A DNA stretch of 64,000 nt, from NCBI GenBank assembly GCA_038210275.1, contig JBBQWV010000001.1, positions 233,061 through 297,060 of the forward strand, in the 5' to 3' direction. Under the pieces are notes generated by a model. The model ran no database searches and had not been told where the DNA came from. It was given only the letters and a program-made list of their open reading frames with translations. The stretch is from PALSA-1296 sp038210275. GTDB lineage: Bacteria > Bacteroidota > Ignavibacteria > Palsa-1295. The translations under genes were made by a program, and so were the position numbers. Within the stretch, counting starts at the first letter, position 1. Each line of letters opens with the position of its first letter. Positions 36,369 through 44,500 of the stretch are shown in pieces.

Positions 36369-37535
36369 ATGAAACTCCAAAACCTACCACCTCTTTGTAT
36401 TGGCTTTGTATTTATGTTCTGCAGTGCATTATCATCCCATGCTCAGCCGAAACCCGATCAGATCTCAAACCATTATGATTGCGAAACACTGACTGAAGTT
36501 TTTAGCCCAATCATTGCCGGATCGGTAATATCGGCCAATTCCATTCAGAATTTTGCAGGCACAATTGATCCCGATGATGGCGTAGCAGTCGATATTCCAG
36601 TTGGATTTCCTTTCGATTATAACGGCAATCAATACGTTGCCGTTAATGTCTGTATGAACGGCTGGGTTTCGGTTGGCCATCAGGTTACCGTTCCAACCGT
36701 CACAAGTAACGGGCATTACCTCTTTACATCGATCATTCCGAATAATGTTCTTGCGCCATTTTGGGGAGATCATTACTACCGCTCTCTTGCCGATGCTTCT
36801 AAGGGTTTCAAGCCTTCGAAAATTCAGTTTATTACTACCGTTGCGCCTGACCCAAATGTCAACGCAGATCCGGGTTCATTCCTACACGTTTTTACTTTAG
36901 AGTGGAAAGATCTGAACGTCAACGATAAAAAAGATACGAATTCGACCGCAACATTCCAAGTCCGTATTATTGAGAATCCATTAGCTAACGACTTGGTCAA
37001 TCGTGATAGAAGAGCTACGATCGAATTCCATTATGGCGCTATCGGCAGTACTACAAAACCACAAGGGTGTTCAATCGGTATTAATGACAGCCTGGGGATG
37101 TCATTTATGAACGGACTTTTTAAGTCCTCATTCAATAACGGAGATTCAACTCGGTTGAGTACAACTCTGACCACTTCATGCTGGCCGCCACCAAATTGCA
37201 TAGCTAATACAGTGATCGTCTTCACGCCGCGCAATTCAAAAGCTGCAGTGGCTTCTCTCGGTGAAGCAGCAACTTCGAATTTGTTATTATCAAACTATCC
37301 GAATCCATTCAAACAGACTACGAAGATTCGTTTTCAAATACTCGAAGAATCTTTCGTTACGTTGAAGGTCTATGATCTATGCGGCAGGGAAGTATCGACA
37401 CTTGTAAATGGACATCAAGTACCGGGAAACTATGAAGCAAATTTTGATGCATCAGAACTTCCAAGTGGAATTTACGAGTATCGGCTCATGAGCGGTGCCT
37501 ACTCTGAGAGTCGGAGGATGAGTTTGGTAAAATAA
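36369..37535 (+). CDS. T9SS type A sorting-domain surface protein
   Basis: I begin at ATG 36369, where a signal peptide starts (MKLQNLPPLCIGFVFMFCSALSSHAQ); the frame is open to 36339. The middle (about 40-300) resembles a nidogen-like or jelly-roll module: VDIPVGFPFDYNGNQYVAVNVCMNGWVSVG and RRATIEFHYGAIGS. The C-terminus is a sorting domain (LLSNYPNPFKQTTKIRF, VTLKVYDLCGREV, LPSGIYEYRL). I infer a secreted protein of unknown role. A terminator follows. Confidence 0.82.
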   Translation: MKLQNLPPLCIGFVFMFCSALSSHAQPKPDQISNHYDCETLTEVFSPIIAGSVISANSIQNFAGTIDPDDGVAVDIPVGFPFDYNGNQYVAVNVCMNGWVSVGHQVTVPTVTSNGHYLFTSIIPNNVLAPFWGDHYYRSLADASKGFKPSKIQFITTVAPDPNVNADPGSFLHVFTLEWKDLNVNDKKDTNSTATFQVRIIENPLANDLVNRDRRATIEFHYGAIGSTTKPQGCSIGINDSLGMSFMNGLFKSSFNNGDSTRLSTTLTTSCWPPPNCIANTVIVFTPRNSKAAVASLGEAATSNLLLSNYPNPFKQTTKIRFQILEESFVTLKVYDLCGREVSTLVNGHQVPGNYEANFDASELPSGIYEYRLMSGAYSESRRMSLVK

Positions 37536-37556
37536 AGTAATGAGCTAAAATATACT

Positions 37557-37591
37557 AAAAGCCTCGTTCATTGAACGGGGCCTTTTTATTT
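37557..37591. terminator. Bidirectional terminator between convergent genes
   Basis: AAAAGCCTCGTTCATTGAAC closing with GGGGCCTTTTTATTTA; it lies between the T9SS protein gene and a convergent membrane protein gene and can serve both. Confidence 0.82.
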
Positions 37592-37910
37592 ATGGCCAAA
37601 GAAATCCAAAAAGGAAGGAATAAAAAAGCCCCATGAAAATTGAAATCACTATGGACTGGATAATAATTTGCTTCCACGAATATTTCATAATATTCGGAGC
37701 CATGTTAATAAGATTACCTATAATAGCTAAGTAAAAGAGAAACTGTCTATCAGAAAAAGTGTGAATCTTCTGTTCGGTAATTTGCAAGTAAATAGCAAAT
37801 GTTCCGAGAATAAAAATCATGGAAATGAAAAAAACAGCCCATAATCGGGTCTGCATTTTCTGATAACCTTTCTGCTCTTCAGTCGTGGCTCTTAATGTAA
37901 ATATTTTCAT
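37590..37910 (-). CDS. Small multi-pass membrane protein, unknown
   Basis: I prefer ATG 37910 (MKIFTLRATTEEQKGYQKMQ), giving 106 residues; the open frame runs to 38027 but that would overlap the divergent flavin enzyme by 41 bases. Three hydrophobic stretches are visible: LWAVFFISMIFILGTFAIYL, FLFYLAIIGNLINMA and IIIQSIVISIFMGLFYSFLF. No family recognised. Confidence 0.55.
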   Translation of the reverse strand: MKIFTLRATTEEQKGYQKMQTRLWAVFFISMIFILGTFAIYLQITEQKIHTFSDRQFLFYLAIIGNLINMAPNIMKYSWKQIIIQSIVISIFMGLFYSFLFGFLWP

Positions 37911-37986
37911 AATGAGATAAGGACTAATATCAGATAAAAGTTCAGGCAACGAATCCAAGTTCGGCTGGCGTTGTTTCACTCCCGCT

Positions 37987-39441
37987 ATGTACGATAAACT
38001 CTTATCCCCATATACCATAAACAGCATGACGTTGCCGAACCGGCTTGTTGTGCCGGCGATGGTGACGCGCCTATCCGGCGAGGACGGTTTTATTAATCAG
38101 GATATCACTGATCGCTACGTTCGCTTCGCCAAAGGCGAGACGGGGCTGATCGTCGTCGAAGCAATGGCAGTGCACGTTGCGAAATCGGGTCCGCTGCTTC
38201 GCATTTGTGGCGAAGAGTATAAACCTGGACTCACGGAACTTGCGAAGAAAGTCCATGCGACAAGCAATTCAAAAGTTGTTCCGCAGATCATTCACTTCTT
38301 GAAGATCGCACGCTCCGGCTGGCGGCAGAAGATAGAGGATCTTTCGCCTGATGATATTAAGCTTATCATTGAGCAGTACGGTCAAGCCGGACTTCGCGCC
38401 CGCGAATGCGGATACGACGGAGTCGAATTGCACTTGGCTCATGCTTATACGATGTCAAGTTTTCTTTCGAAGAAAAATAAACGCCCGGATGAATTCGGCG
38501 GTAAGTCTTTGGAAAATAGATTGCGCGTTCCGCTGAATGCGATCAAGCAAGTTCGCAAGATGGTCGGCGATGATTTCCCGATCGGCGTTCGTTTTCTGGG
38601 TGAGGAATGTATCAAAGGTGGATATACATCGAAAGAGTCCGCTGAAATAGCTGTTCGCATGGCAGAAGAGGGGGTGGATTATATTTCACTTTCTGCCGGA
38701 GGAAAATTCGAGGACGCGATTCATAAAGATGGTGAAGTGCTTTATCCATATACGGGCTATTCCGGTGACAGATGTATGCCGCCTGCCGATTATCCCGATG
38801 GATACAATCTTCACATGGCAGAAGCGGCGCGGCGAAATTTGCGCTTGCATGGATATGAAACGCCCGTTATTGCAACAGGAAAAATTTCTACTCCTGAATT
38901 AGCCGAAGAAGTGTTGCAGAATGATCGCGCCGATTTGATAGGCATGGCACGAGGCTTGCTTGCCGATCCGGATATAATAAAAAAAATCCGCGAAGGCCAC
39001 GGATCGAAGATCGTAAAATGTATTTACTGGAATGTCTGCAAAGCGCTTGACGAAACATTTCATCAAGTCGTCTGCGGATTATGGCCGAAAGAAAATATTC
39101 AAGCACCTTTCTCAGACGATGCCGAAGCGCCGAAGTGGCAAACAGCCGAGCCTCTGAAATTTCTTTCGCGCACAAATCAAATTCGTTTGAATTGGGAAAA
39201 GGCAACGGACAACGAAGGCGTCGCCGGCTATGAAATCTGGCGTTCTAGCGATGGTGGCAGAAGTTTTGAGCATTATTATTCCGTCACCGTTACGATGTAC
39301 ACCGATAACGTCACCACATCTGGTAGAAGTTATCATTATTACATTCGAGCATATGATCTTGCAGGAAATAAAAGCGCACCGTCGAATACTATCATGGCAG
39401 AAGTGCCGATGAAGATCGATCTTGTAGGAGAGTTAAACTAA
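37987..39441 (+). CDS. Old Yellow Enzyme-type flavin oxidoreductase with fibronectin III tail
   Basis: Residues 1-360 form an FMN-binding TIM barrel of the NADH:flavin oxidoreductase family: LLSPYTINSMTLPNRLVVPAM, GYDGVELHLAHAYTMSSFLS, NRLRVPLNAI and RADLIGMARGLLADPD. The expected FAD or iron-sulfur modules of the larger members are missing. Instead, residues about 385-480 form a fibronectin type III domain (NQIRLNWEKATDNEGVAGYEIW, YHYYIRAYDLAGNKS). No signal peptide is present, so this domain, usually extracellular, would be cytosolic. The stop overlaps the TspO start (TAATG), pointing to coupled expression. The substrate is unknown. Confidence 0.9.
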   Translation: MYDKLLSPYTINSMTLPNRLVVPAMVTRLSGEDGFINQDITDRYVRFAKGETGLIVVEAMAVHVAKSGPLLRICGEEYKPGLTELAKKVHATSNSKVVPQIIHFLKIARSGWRQKIEDLSPDDIKLIIEQYGQAGLRARECGYDGVELHLAHAYTMSSFLSKKNKRPDEFGGKSLENRLRVPLNAIKQVRKMVGDDFPIGVRFLGEECIKGGYTSKESAEIAVRMAEEGVDYISLSAGGKFEDAIHKDGEVLYPYTGYSGDRCMPPADYPDGYNLHMAEAARRNLRLHGYETPVIATGKISTPELAEEVLQNDRADLIGMARGLLADPDIIKKIREGHGSKIVKCIYWNVCKALDETFHQVVCGLWPKENIQAPFSDDAEAPKWQTAEPLKFLSRTNQIRLNWEKATDNEGVAGYEIWRSSDGGRSFEHYYSVTVTMYTDNVTTSGRSYHYYIRAYDLAGNKSAPSNTIMAEVPMKIDLVGELN

Positions 39442-39905
39442 TGAATATTCCAATTCTTATTCTTTGCATTGTAATTCCCTTAGCAATAGGAGGTATATCG
39501 AGTTTTGCAACTTCAAGCAGTATTAAAACCTGGTTTGTAACACTGAAGAAGCCTTCGTTCAATCCGCCGAATTATTTATTTGCTCCGGTTTGGACTGTAC
39601 TTTACATCTTGATGGGTATTTCACTTTATTTGATATGGCAATCACCTTCATCAGATGCAAGAACTAACGCACTCATCGTTTTCAGTATTCAACTTTTATT
39701 AAATTTTGCCTGGAGCTTTATCTTCTTTTATTTCCGAAAGATAAGCGGAGCATTAATTGATATACTCTTGCTTTGGATCGCTATAATTATCATGATCGTA
39801 TTTTTTTGTGGCATAAACCAAACTGCAGGCTTGCTCCAAATCCCATATCTCCTCTGGGTGAGTTTTGCAACAGCATTAAATGGCGCTATACGGAAGTTAA
39901 ATTAG
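39441..39905 (+). CDS. tspO: TspO/MBR family membrane protein
   Basis: The 154-residue protein has five membrane segments and the family signature: FVTLKKPSFNPPNYLFAPVWTVLYILMGISLYL near residues 30-63 and LLLNFAWSFIFFYFRKI near 90. TspO proteins bind tetrapyrroles and take part in stress and porphyrin handling. The start ATG overlaps the stop of the flavin enzyme gene. Confidence 0.92.
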   Translation: MNIPILILCIVIPLAIGGISSFATSSSIKTWFVTLKKPSFNPPNYLFAPVWTVLYILMGISLYLIWQSPSSDARTNALIVFSIQLLLNFAWSFIFFYFRKISGALIDILLLWIAIIIMIVFFCGINQTAGLLQIPYLLWVSFATALNGAIRKLN

Positions 39906-39945
39906 GGATGGAGTTTTTTTAGTCCATTTTAGCTTTACTTATGTA

Positions 39946-40437
39946 ATGGAAAAAGATAAATCATTCGTTCACCGTGCATTTTGGATCAGCCTTATCATTA
40001 AAGGGGTGGATGGAGCGTTACAACTTGTCGGCGGATTCGCAGCCATTTTTATCGAACCTGCTACATTGGGTAATGCCTATCGGTGGATAACAAGATTTTT
40101 ATTTGGTAAACGTGACGGCAATCCCGAAGCGGAGTTTATACGCGATGCCGCACATTCATTTCATATCACTGTTCCTGTTCTGGTGTGTATATATTTATTA
40201 ATACACGGAGTAATAAAACTTCTTCTTGTTTATGGTCTTCTTAAAGAACGGCTCTGGGTTTTTCCCGCTGCATTTATCGGTTTTAGTTTTTTTTTAGCGC
40301 TGGAAATTTATAGAATTTACGCGCATTTTTATTGGGGCATACTCATCCTCATGTGTCTTGATGTGTTCGTTCTGACTATGGTCACTCTTGAATATAAGAA
40401 GGTGAAAGCACTAACTCTGAAAGAAAAGATTTCGTAA
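39946..40437 (+). CDS. DUF2127-like membrane protein
   Basis: The 163-residue product begins HRAFWISLIIKGVDGALQLVGGFAAIF, with four hydrophobic segments and a second conserved HGVIKLLLVYGLLKERLW, as in the DUF2127 family. Function unknown. The gene is 40 bases after tspO and may be co-transcribed. About 200 bases after it hold no gene. Confidence 0.82.
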   Translation: MEKDKSFVHRAFWISLIIKGVDGALQLVGGFAAIFIEPATLGNAYRWITRFLFGKRDGNPEAEFIRDAAHSFHITVPVLVCIYLLIHGVIKLLLVYGLLKERLWVFPAAFIGFSFFLALEIYRIYAHFYWGILILMCLDVFVLTMVTLEYKKVKALTLKEKIS

Positions 40438-40605
40438 AGTTATTGAGAGCGAAGTGCTAATTTTATTCCTAATTGAGAGATGCCCATATTCCCCCACGGC
40501 TGATTTAGTAATATTTTGCATTTTTTAGAAATAATATTTTATCCCCTTTTTCAGCCAAATTTAAGGTTTTTGAGAATTTTTAATGCGGTCTTGTCAATTA
40601 CCTGT

Positions 40606-40613
40606 TATATTTG
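40606..40613 (+). promoter_or_regulatory. Bacteroidetes-type -7 element (TATATTTG)
   Basis: TATATTTG lies 27 bases upstream of the ATG of the HNH-like small gene and fits TAnnTTTG. The -33 region is weak. Confidence 0.5.
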
Positions 40614-40640
40614 TAATGCTTTACAACAACAAAATTAGTT

Positions 40641-40952
40641 ATGCCAATAAAACCTAATAGCACTATTAGGCAGATTGACGTTGACCAATCAACGCTCAGA
40701 ACTGCCTGGGACCGTGGTACGCCTATCATGGGTTATGATTCAGCACACTGGCGTCGCGATCCGTCCGGACACATCATTCACTTCGATTATTTCGGCAACG
40801 AAGAAAGCGCCTTCGGATGGTGCATTGATTTCTTCAGACCAACTGCGATCACCGGAGCGAATAGGATGATGGATCAAGGACCACTATTCAATAAATCAAA
40901 TATCATCGAAAGCGGAAGTTATTCGAAGCGTGATAGAAGAATAGCTGCGTAA
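40641..40952 (+). CDS. Degenerate HNH-like small protein
   Basis: The 103-residue protein has the layout of a small HNH nuclease: HWRRDPSGHIIHFDYFGNEE, then SAFGWCIDFFRPTAITG, then NRMMDQGPLFNKSN. In active relatives the second block reads as GWEIDHxxP; here the catalytic His is Phe (IDFF), so catalysis is unlikely. It could be a nuclease fold adapted for binding. The resemblance is by eye and needs a profile search. A promoter-like element is 27 bases upstream. Confidence 0.65.
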   Translation: MPIKPNSTIRQIDVDQSTLRTAWDRGTPIMGYDSAHWRRDPSGHIIHFDYFGNEESAFGWCIDFFRPTAITGANRMMDQGPLFNKSNIIESGSYSKRDRRIAA

Positions 40953-40972
40953 AAAATAAGCGAATATTTACG

Positions 40973-41077
40973 TGTCATTGCGAGAAGGGCTTTAGCCCGA
41001 CGAAGCAATCCCTTAAGTCTCTACCACGATTTAGGGGATTGCTTCGTCTTCGGTAATCGGATTCATCGCAATGACAC
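40973..41077. repeat. Paired-hairpin palindromic repeat, copy D
   Basis: TGTCATTGCGAGAAGGGCTT with hairpin GGGCTTTAGCCC and GACGAAGCAATCCC, then GGGGATTGCTTCGTC and TCGCAATGACACA. It lies between the HNH-like gene and the end of the minus-strand long T9SS protein. Confidence 0.9.
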
Positions 41078-41092
41078 ATTTTAAAATATACG

Positions 41093-44000
41093 TTACTTCA
41101 ACAAGTACACACTTTCCGAACAAATCCCTTGCGGAGTTCTTACTCGCACAATGCGCAGACCGCTTGCTCCTTCAAGATCAAGTGTGCGATCAACTTTTCG
41201 TTCTCCATTTCCGACGACAAGTAGTTCGGATTGAATCCTATTCCCAAGCGCATCAAAAATTTCTATGAAGCCGTCATTATTATAAATCGGTGGTATTTGT
41301 ATCGTCACCAATATTTTCGATGATGTCGGATTTGGAGCAATCCGTTCGATACGCAAACCGGGGATTCCATTTTTAATATAGGATAATAAAGTTGAATCTC
41401 CACACTCAGTTGTCAGCGAGAATGTCGTGACGATCTGCGGCGGAATAATTATTCCTGTCGGCAGACATTCTCTCGAACTATCTGAACGGAATGCAGTAAA
41501 ATCTGTGAGTACGATCGGAGTCATGAGCGTATCACTGAGATATGCTTGCAAGACAAGCGTTCCGAGTAAACCTATTGCAAGTGTTTGTGGCGTCGGAAGT
41601 TGCAACGAGAATGCAATGCTCGAGCCTGTGACTGCAAGTGGAGAAATTATTGCGCCGCTTATTGCAGATCCGGTCATATCAATACTCTGCGGAGTGAGCA
41701 CGTTCGTATTCAGATCAAGGGATACGTTTATCCGAACGACAGCAACTATGCTTGGATCAAGTAATTGGATCGGCAGGCGAATGATCGCGCCAGTTACTCC
41801 CGTTAGATTTACATTCGGTAAAGAAAGTTGAATAACCACCGGCTGAATTCCGAAGCCATCCATTGGGATAGAAATTTCTTTTACTGTGCCATCAATTAAA
41901 TGCAGATAAAAATGCGCAGTCGCAGAACGAAGTCCATTTGCTTGCGGAGAAAATTTTCCGGAGAGCAAGAGTATAGTCCCACTCGGCAGTGGAGTTGTGG
42001 TGAAGGGATTAATAAGATAGTCCGAACTTCCTGTCCCAATAAAAATAACTGAATCAAGCGTTAGTGAATCGCATGTCGTATTCGAAAGAGTAAAAGCGAA
42101 GAGAGAGTCTTCGCAGGTTAACACCGCTCCGATAGAAGTTGTAGTAAGCGAAAGAGAACCGGGATCATTCGAACCTTTCGCGCTGAGGATAATATCGCGG
42201 TCATTGGCATTTGTGGTGATGTGAATCAGAGAAGTATAGATCCCTAAAGCAGGTGGCTTGAATCTGATAATAAGCTTCGTACTCGCTCCACGAAGAACAT
42301 TCACTCCTTTCCCAGATTGAATTATCGTGTAACCGACTGTAGAACCGGCAAATATATTATCTCCAATTTTTAACGTATCACATCCGGTATTGGTAATAGT
42401 CACTTCCAGATCTTTATATGCGCATGTATTTATCGAGCCAAAATATAGCGACGCTGTAGAAAGCAAAAGCTCCGGCAAGCCGCGAGTCGCTAGTGCGGAT
42501 AAGGTAAGCGTTGTATCGAAATGATTGTTCGTGTCATTATCATTAACCGAATGGATCGTTACTGTTTGAGAATATTGCCCGTCTGTATTCGGTACAAAAT
42601 GATAATGCAGAATGATGCTTGAATCTGTTGGGATATTAAGAGGGAGCGATTTCGCATCGAATCGGAATGGCGCATCCACACCGATCGAATCCAAACGAAT
42701 TGCTGTGCAGGAAATATTTTTAAAGAGGATATCGCCATCAGTCGAATCACAAATCGTTGAAATAATTTGTGGCTGTGAAAGTTTATAGCCGCGTGATCCG
42801 GTTTTTCCGACACCAAGTAATGTAAGAACAATATTCGAATCCACTGTCGCGAGAGTCAACTTTCCGGTTAACGCGCCAATGCTGCTTGGCTTAAATTGCA
42901 GTAAAACTGTACGCGTTGCCCCTACATCAAGCGTGAATGGCTGAAACGACGAAAGTAAATTGAAGGGCGCTCCGCTTGTTATCAGGGATTGAATTTGAAT
43001 CGGCGAACAGCCTTTATTTGTGATCGTCACAGTACGCACGGAGTCATCGCCGCAGACGCTTCGCACTCCGAAATCTAATGTGTTATTCGGAACAGCTTCG
43101 GCGATGAATGGCTCCTCGGCTGCTGCCAAACCTTGAAGTTTTATTGTGATAATCGTGTCCTCGGTAAAACCATCGGGCTGACTAATGGTAATACGTACAC
43201 GTTCAGTTAGGCTATGAACTTTAAGCGGATTAAATCTGATGAGAAGCGTATCAAACTTCGTATTGCCTTTTCCGAAGAAGCGCGCTTTTTTTGGAGCACG
43301 TAATTCACCAATAGTATCATCAATGAATCCTACATTTGTAATGAGCAGAGAATCGCAATCGGAATATGTTAATTGTACAAGATAATCGGCGCTATCACAA
43401 AGCGTGGCTCGTAGCGGAGAGGTACTTACCCGAGTGATGGAAATCTGTCCGAGCGAAGAAGCGCTGAGAGTGCCGTCGCCTCCGTCTGAAGTTTTCCAAA
43501 CGCCTCCGATCTTATCGAACGCATAGACCACCGCGCCCTTACCCGCAACGGCAAAGCGTTTGTCGTTCAGGTTAGAAGGTCCTCCGATTTTAAGCCATGA
43601 GTTGCCTCCATCAGTTGAGCGGATCATACCGTTCAAGGCACCGGGATTTTTCGGACTTGTATCCTGCCCCTGCGCATAGATGACGCTTCTGCACCAACGC
43701 GTTCCTGCGATGCCTCCGGTAAGCGCATCATGCGGACCGGAAAAGCGAGTAGTGAAATCTTTGCCAAAATTTGTGCTGCCATCAATTTCAGATACGGTTG
43801 CAGGAAAAAGGACATCGTGTTCGCTTGAATAGAAAAATTGTTTTGTCGCAACATCGGCAAATGTCGTCCACGCTTCGTGTATTGTGGAGTACGGAGTCCA
43901 ATTATCTCCGCCATCAAATGTGACATAAGGCGGAGCGAGTCCATTTCCTTCACTGGAAGAAAAACCAATATTATCATCTAAGAAATCAAGCCCGAGTGCC

Positions 44001-44500
44001 GCTCCGGTTTCAATGACGACAGGGAAGGTGAGTCCACCATCGGTTGATCGCCTGATCCCACGATATCTGTCTGTTAAAAAAATGCCGCGTATTGTTTGCC
44101 GGACTGTCACCGGAAACTCCGCTTGATACGATAGATCCCAACTCTTACCTCCGTCACTCGTTTTATAAACACCGCTCCACCCTTGTTCCAGACGTTCATG
44201 CACGGTCGCCCAGCCGTTCCACCGATCAGTGAAATAAATGTCAGTGATCTGTCCGAGCAAATTCATATTCGGCATCAGCGATCTTGTCCAGGAGTTTCCG
44301 CCATCGGTCGTATAATATATTTGTGCAATGAAACCTCCGGGATAACTGCCGGTTCCTATGCAGCCAATATTAGGATTATAAAAAAATGCAGCGCTTCCAA
44401 GATTCGGAAGCGTAAATACCCGAGTCCAATGTTGCGCGGAAACTCTCGCAGATAAAAGTGTAAGAAAAAGAAAAACCGATATGCTGTATCTGCGTATCAA
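41093..44500 (-). CDS. Long choice-of-anchor-D (ASH) protein with sorting domain
   Basis: The 1135-residue secreted protein starts at TTG 44500, overlapping the upstream gene's stop by four bases (TTGA). After the signal peptide (IRRYSISVFLFLTLLSARVSAQ) come BNR/Ycf48-like repeats (about 20-340: YYTTDGGNSWTRSLM, KTSDGGKSWDLS, STDGGNSWLKIGG), then several immunoglobulin-like ASH modules (about 350-900: DFGVRSVCGDDSVRTVTITN, VTITNTGCDTLKIG). The end is a type IX sorting domain (IAPNPTSSKILVTIQIP, IEIFDALGNRI). I infer a surface-exposed protein of unknown partner, in one operon with 44497-46350. Confidence 0.85.
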   Translation of the reverse strand: MIRRYSISVFLFLTLLSARVSAQHWTRVFTLPNLGSAAFFYNPNIGCIGTGSYPGGFIAQIYYTTDGGNSWTRSLMPNMNLLGQITDIYFTDRWNGWATVHERLEQGWSGVYKTSDGGKSWDLSYQAEFPVTVRQTIRGIFLTDRYRGIRRSTDGGLTFPVVIETGAALGLDFLDDNIGFSSSEGNGLAPPYVTFDGGDNWTPYSTIHEAWTTFADVATKQFFYSSEHDVLFPATVSEIDGSTNFGKDFTTRFSGPHDALTGGIAGTRWCRSVIYAQGQDTSPKNPGALNGMIRSTDGGNSWLKIGGPSNLNDKRFAVAGKGAVVYAFDKIGGVWKTSDGGDGTLSASSLGQISITRVSTSPLRATLCDSADYLVQLTYSDCDSLLITNVGFIDDTIGELRAPKKARFFGKGNTKFDTLLIRFNPLKVHSLTERVRITISQPDGFTEDTIITIKLQGLAAAEEPFIAEAVPNNTLDFGVRSVCGDDSVRTVTITNKGCSPIQIQSLITSGAPFNLLSSFQPFTLDVGATRTVLLQFKPSSIGALTGKLTLATVDSNIVLTLLGVGKTGSRGYKLSQPQIISTICDSTDGDILFKNISCTAIRLDSIGVDAPFRFDAKSLPLNIPTDSSIILHYHFVPNTDGQYSQTVTIHSVNDNDTNNHFDTTLTLSALATRGLPELLLSTASLYFGSINTCAYKDLEVTITNTGCDTLKIGDNIFAGSTVGYTIIQSGKGVNVLRGASTKLIIRFKPPALGIYTSLIHITTNANDRDIILSAKGSNDPGSLSLTTTSIGAVLTCEDSLFAFTLSNTTCDSLTLDSVIFIGTGSSDYLINPFTTTPLPSGTILLLSGKFSPQANGLRSATAHFYLHLIDGTVKEISIPMDGFGIQPVVIQLSLPNVNLTGVTGAIIRLPIQLLDPSIVAVVRINVSLDLNTNVLTPQSIDMTGSAISGAIISPLAVTGSSIAFSLQLPTPQTLAIGLLGTLVLQAYLSDTLMTPIVLTDFTAFRSDSSRECLPTGIIIPPQIVTTFSLTTECGDSTLLSYIKNGIPGLRIERIAPNPTSSKILVTIQIPPIYNNDGFIEIFDALGNRIQSELLVVGNGERKVDRTLDLEGASGLRIVRVRTPQGICSESVYLLK

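Noticed and set aside
2301..41077. Spaced repeats as a possible CRISPR array
   Set aside because: Copies are tens of kilobases apart, palindromic and variable in the middle; there is no regular spacing and no cas gene.
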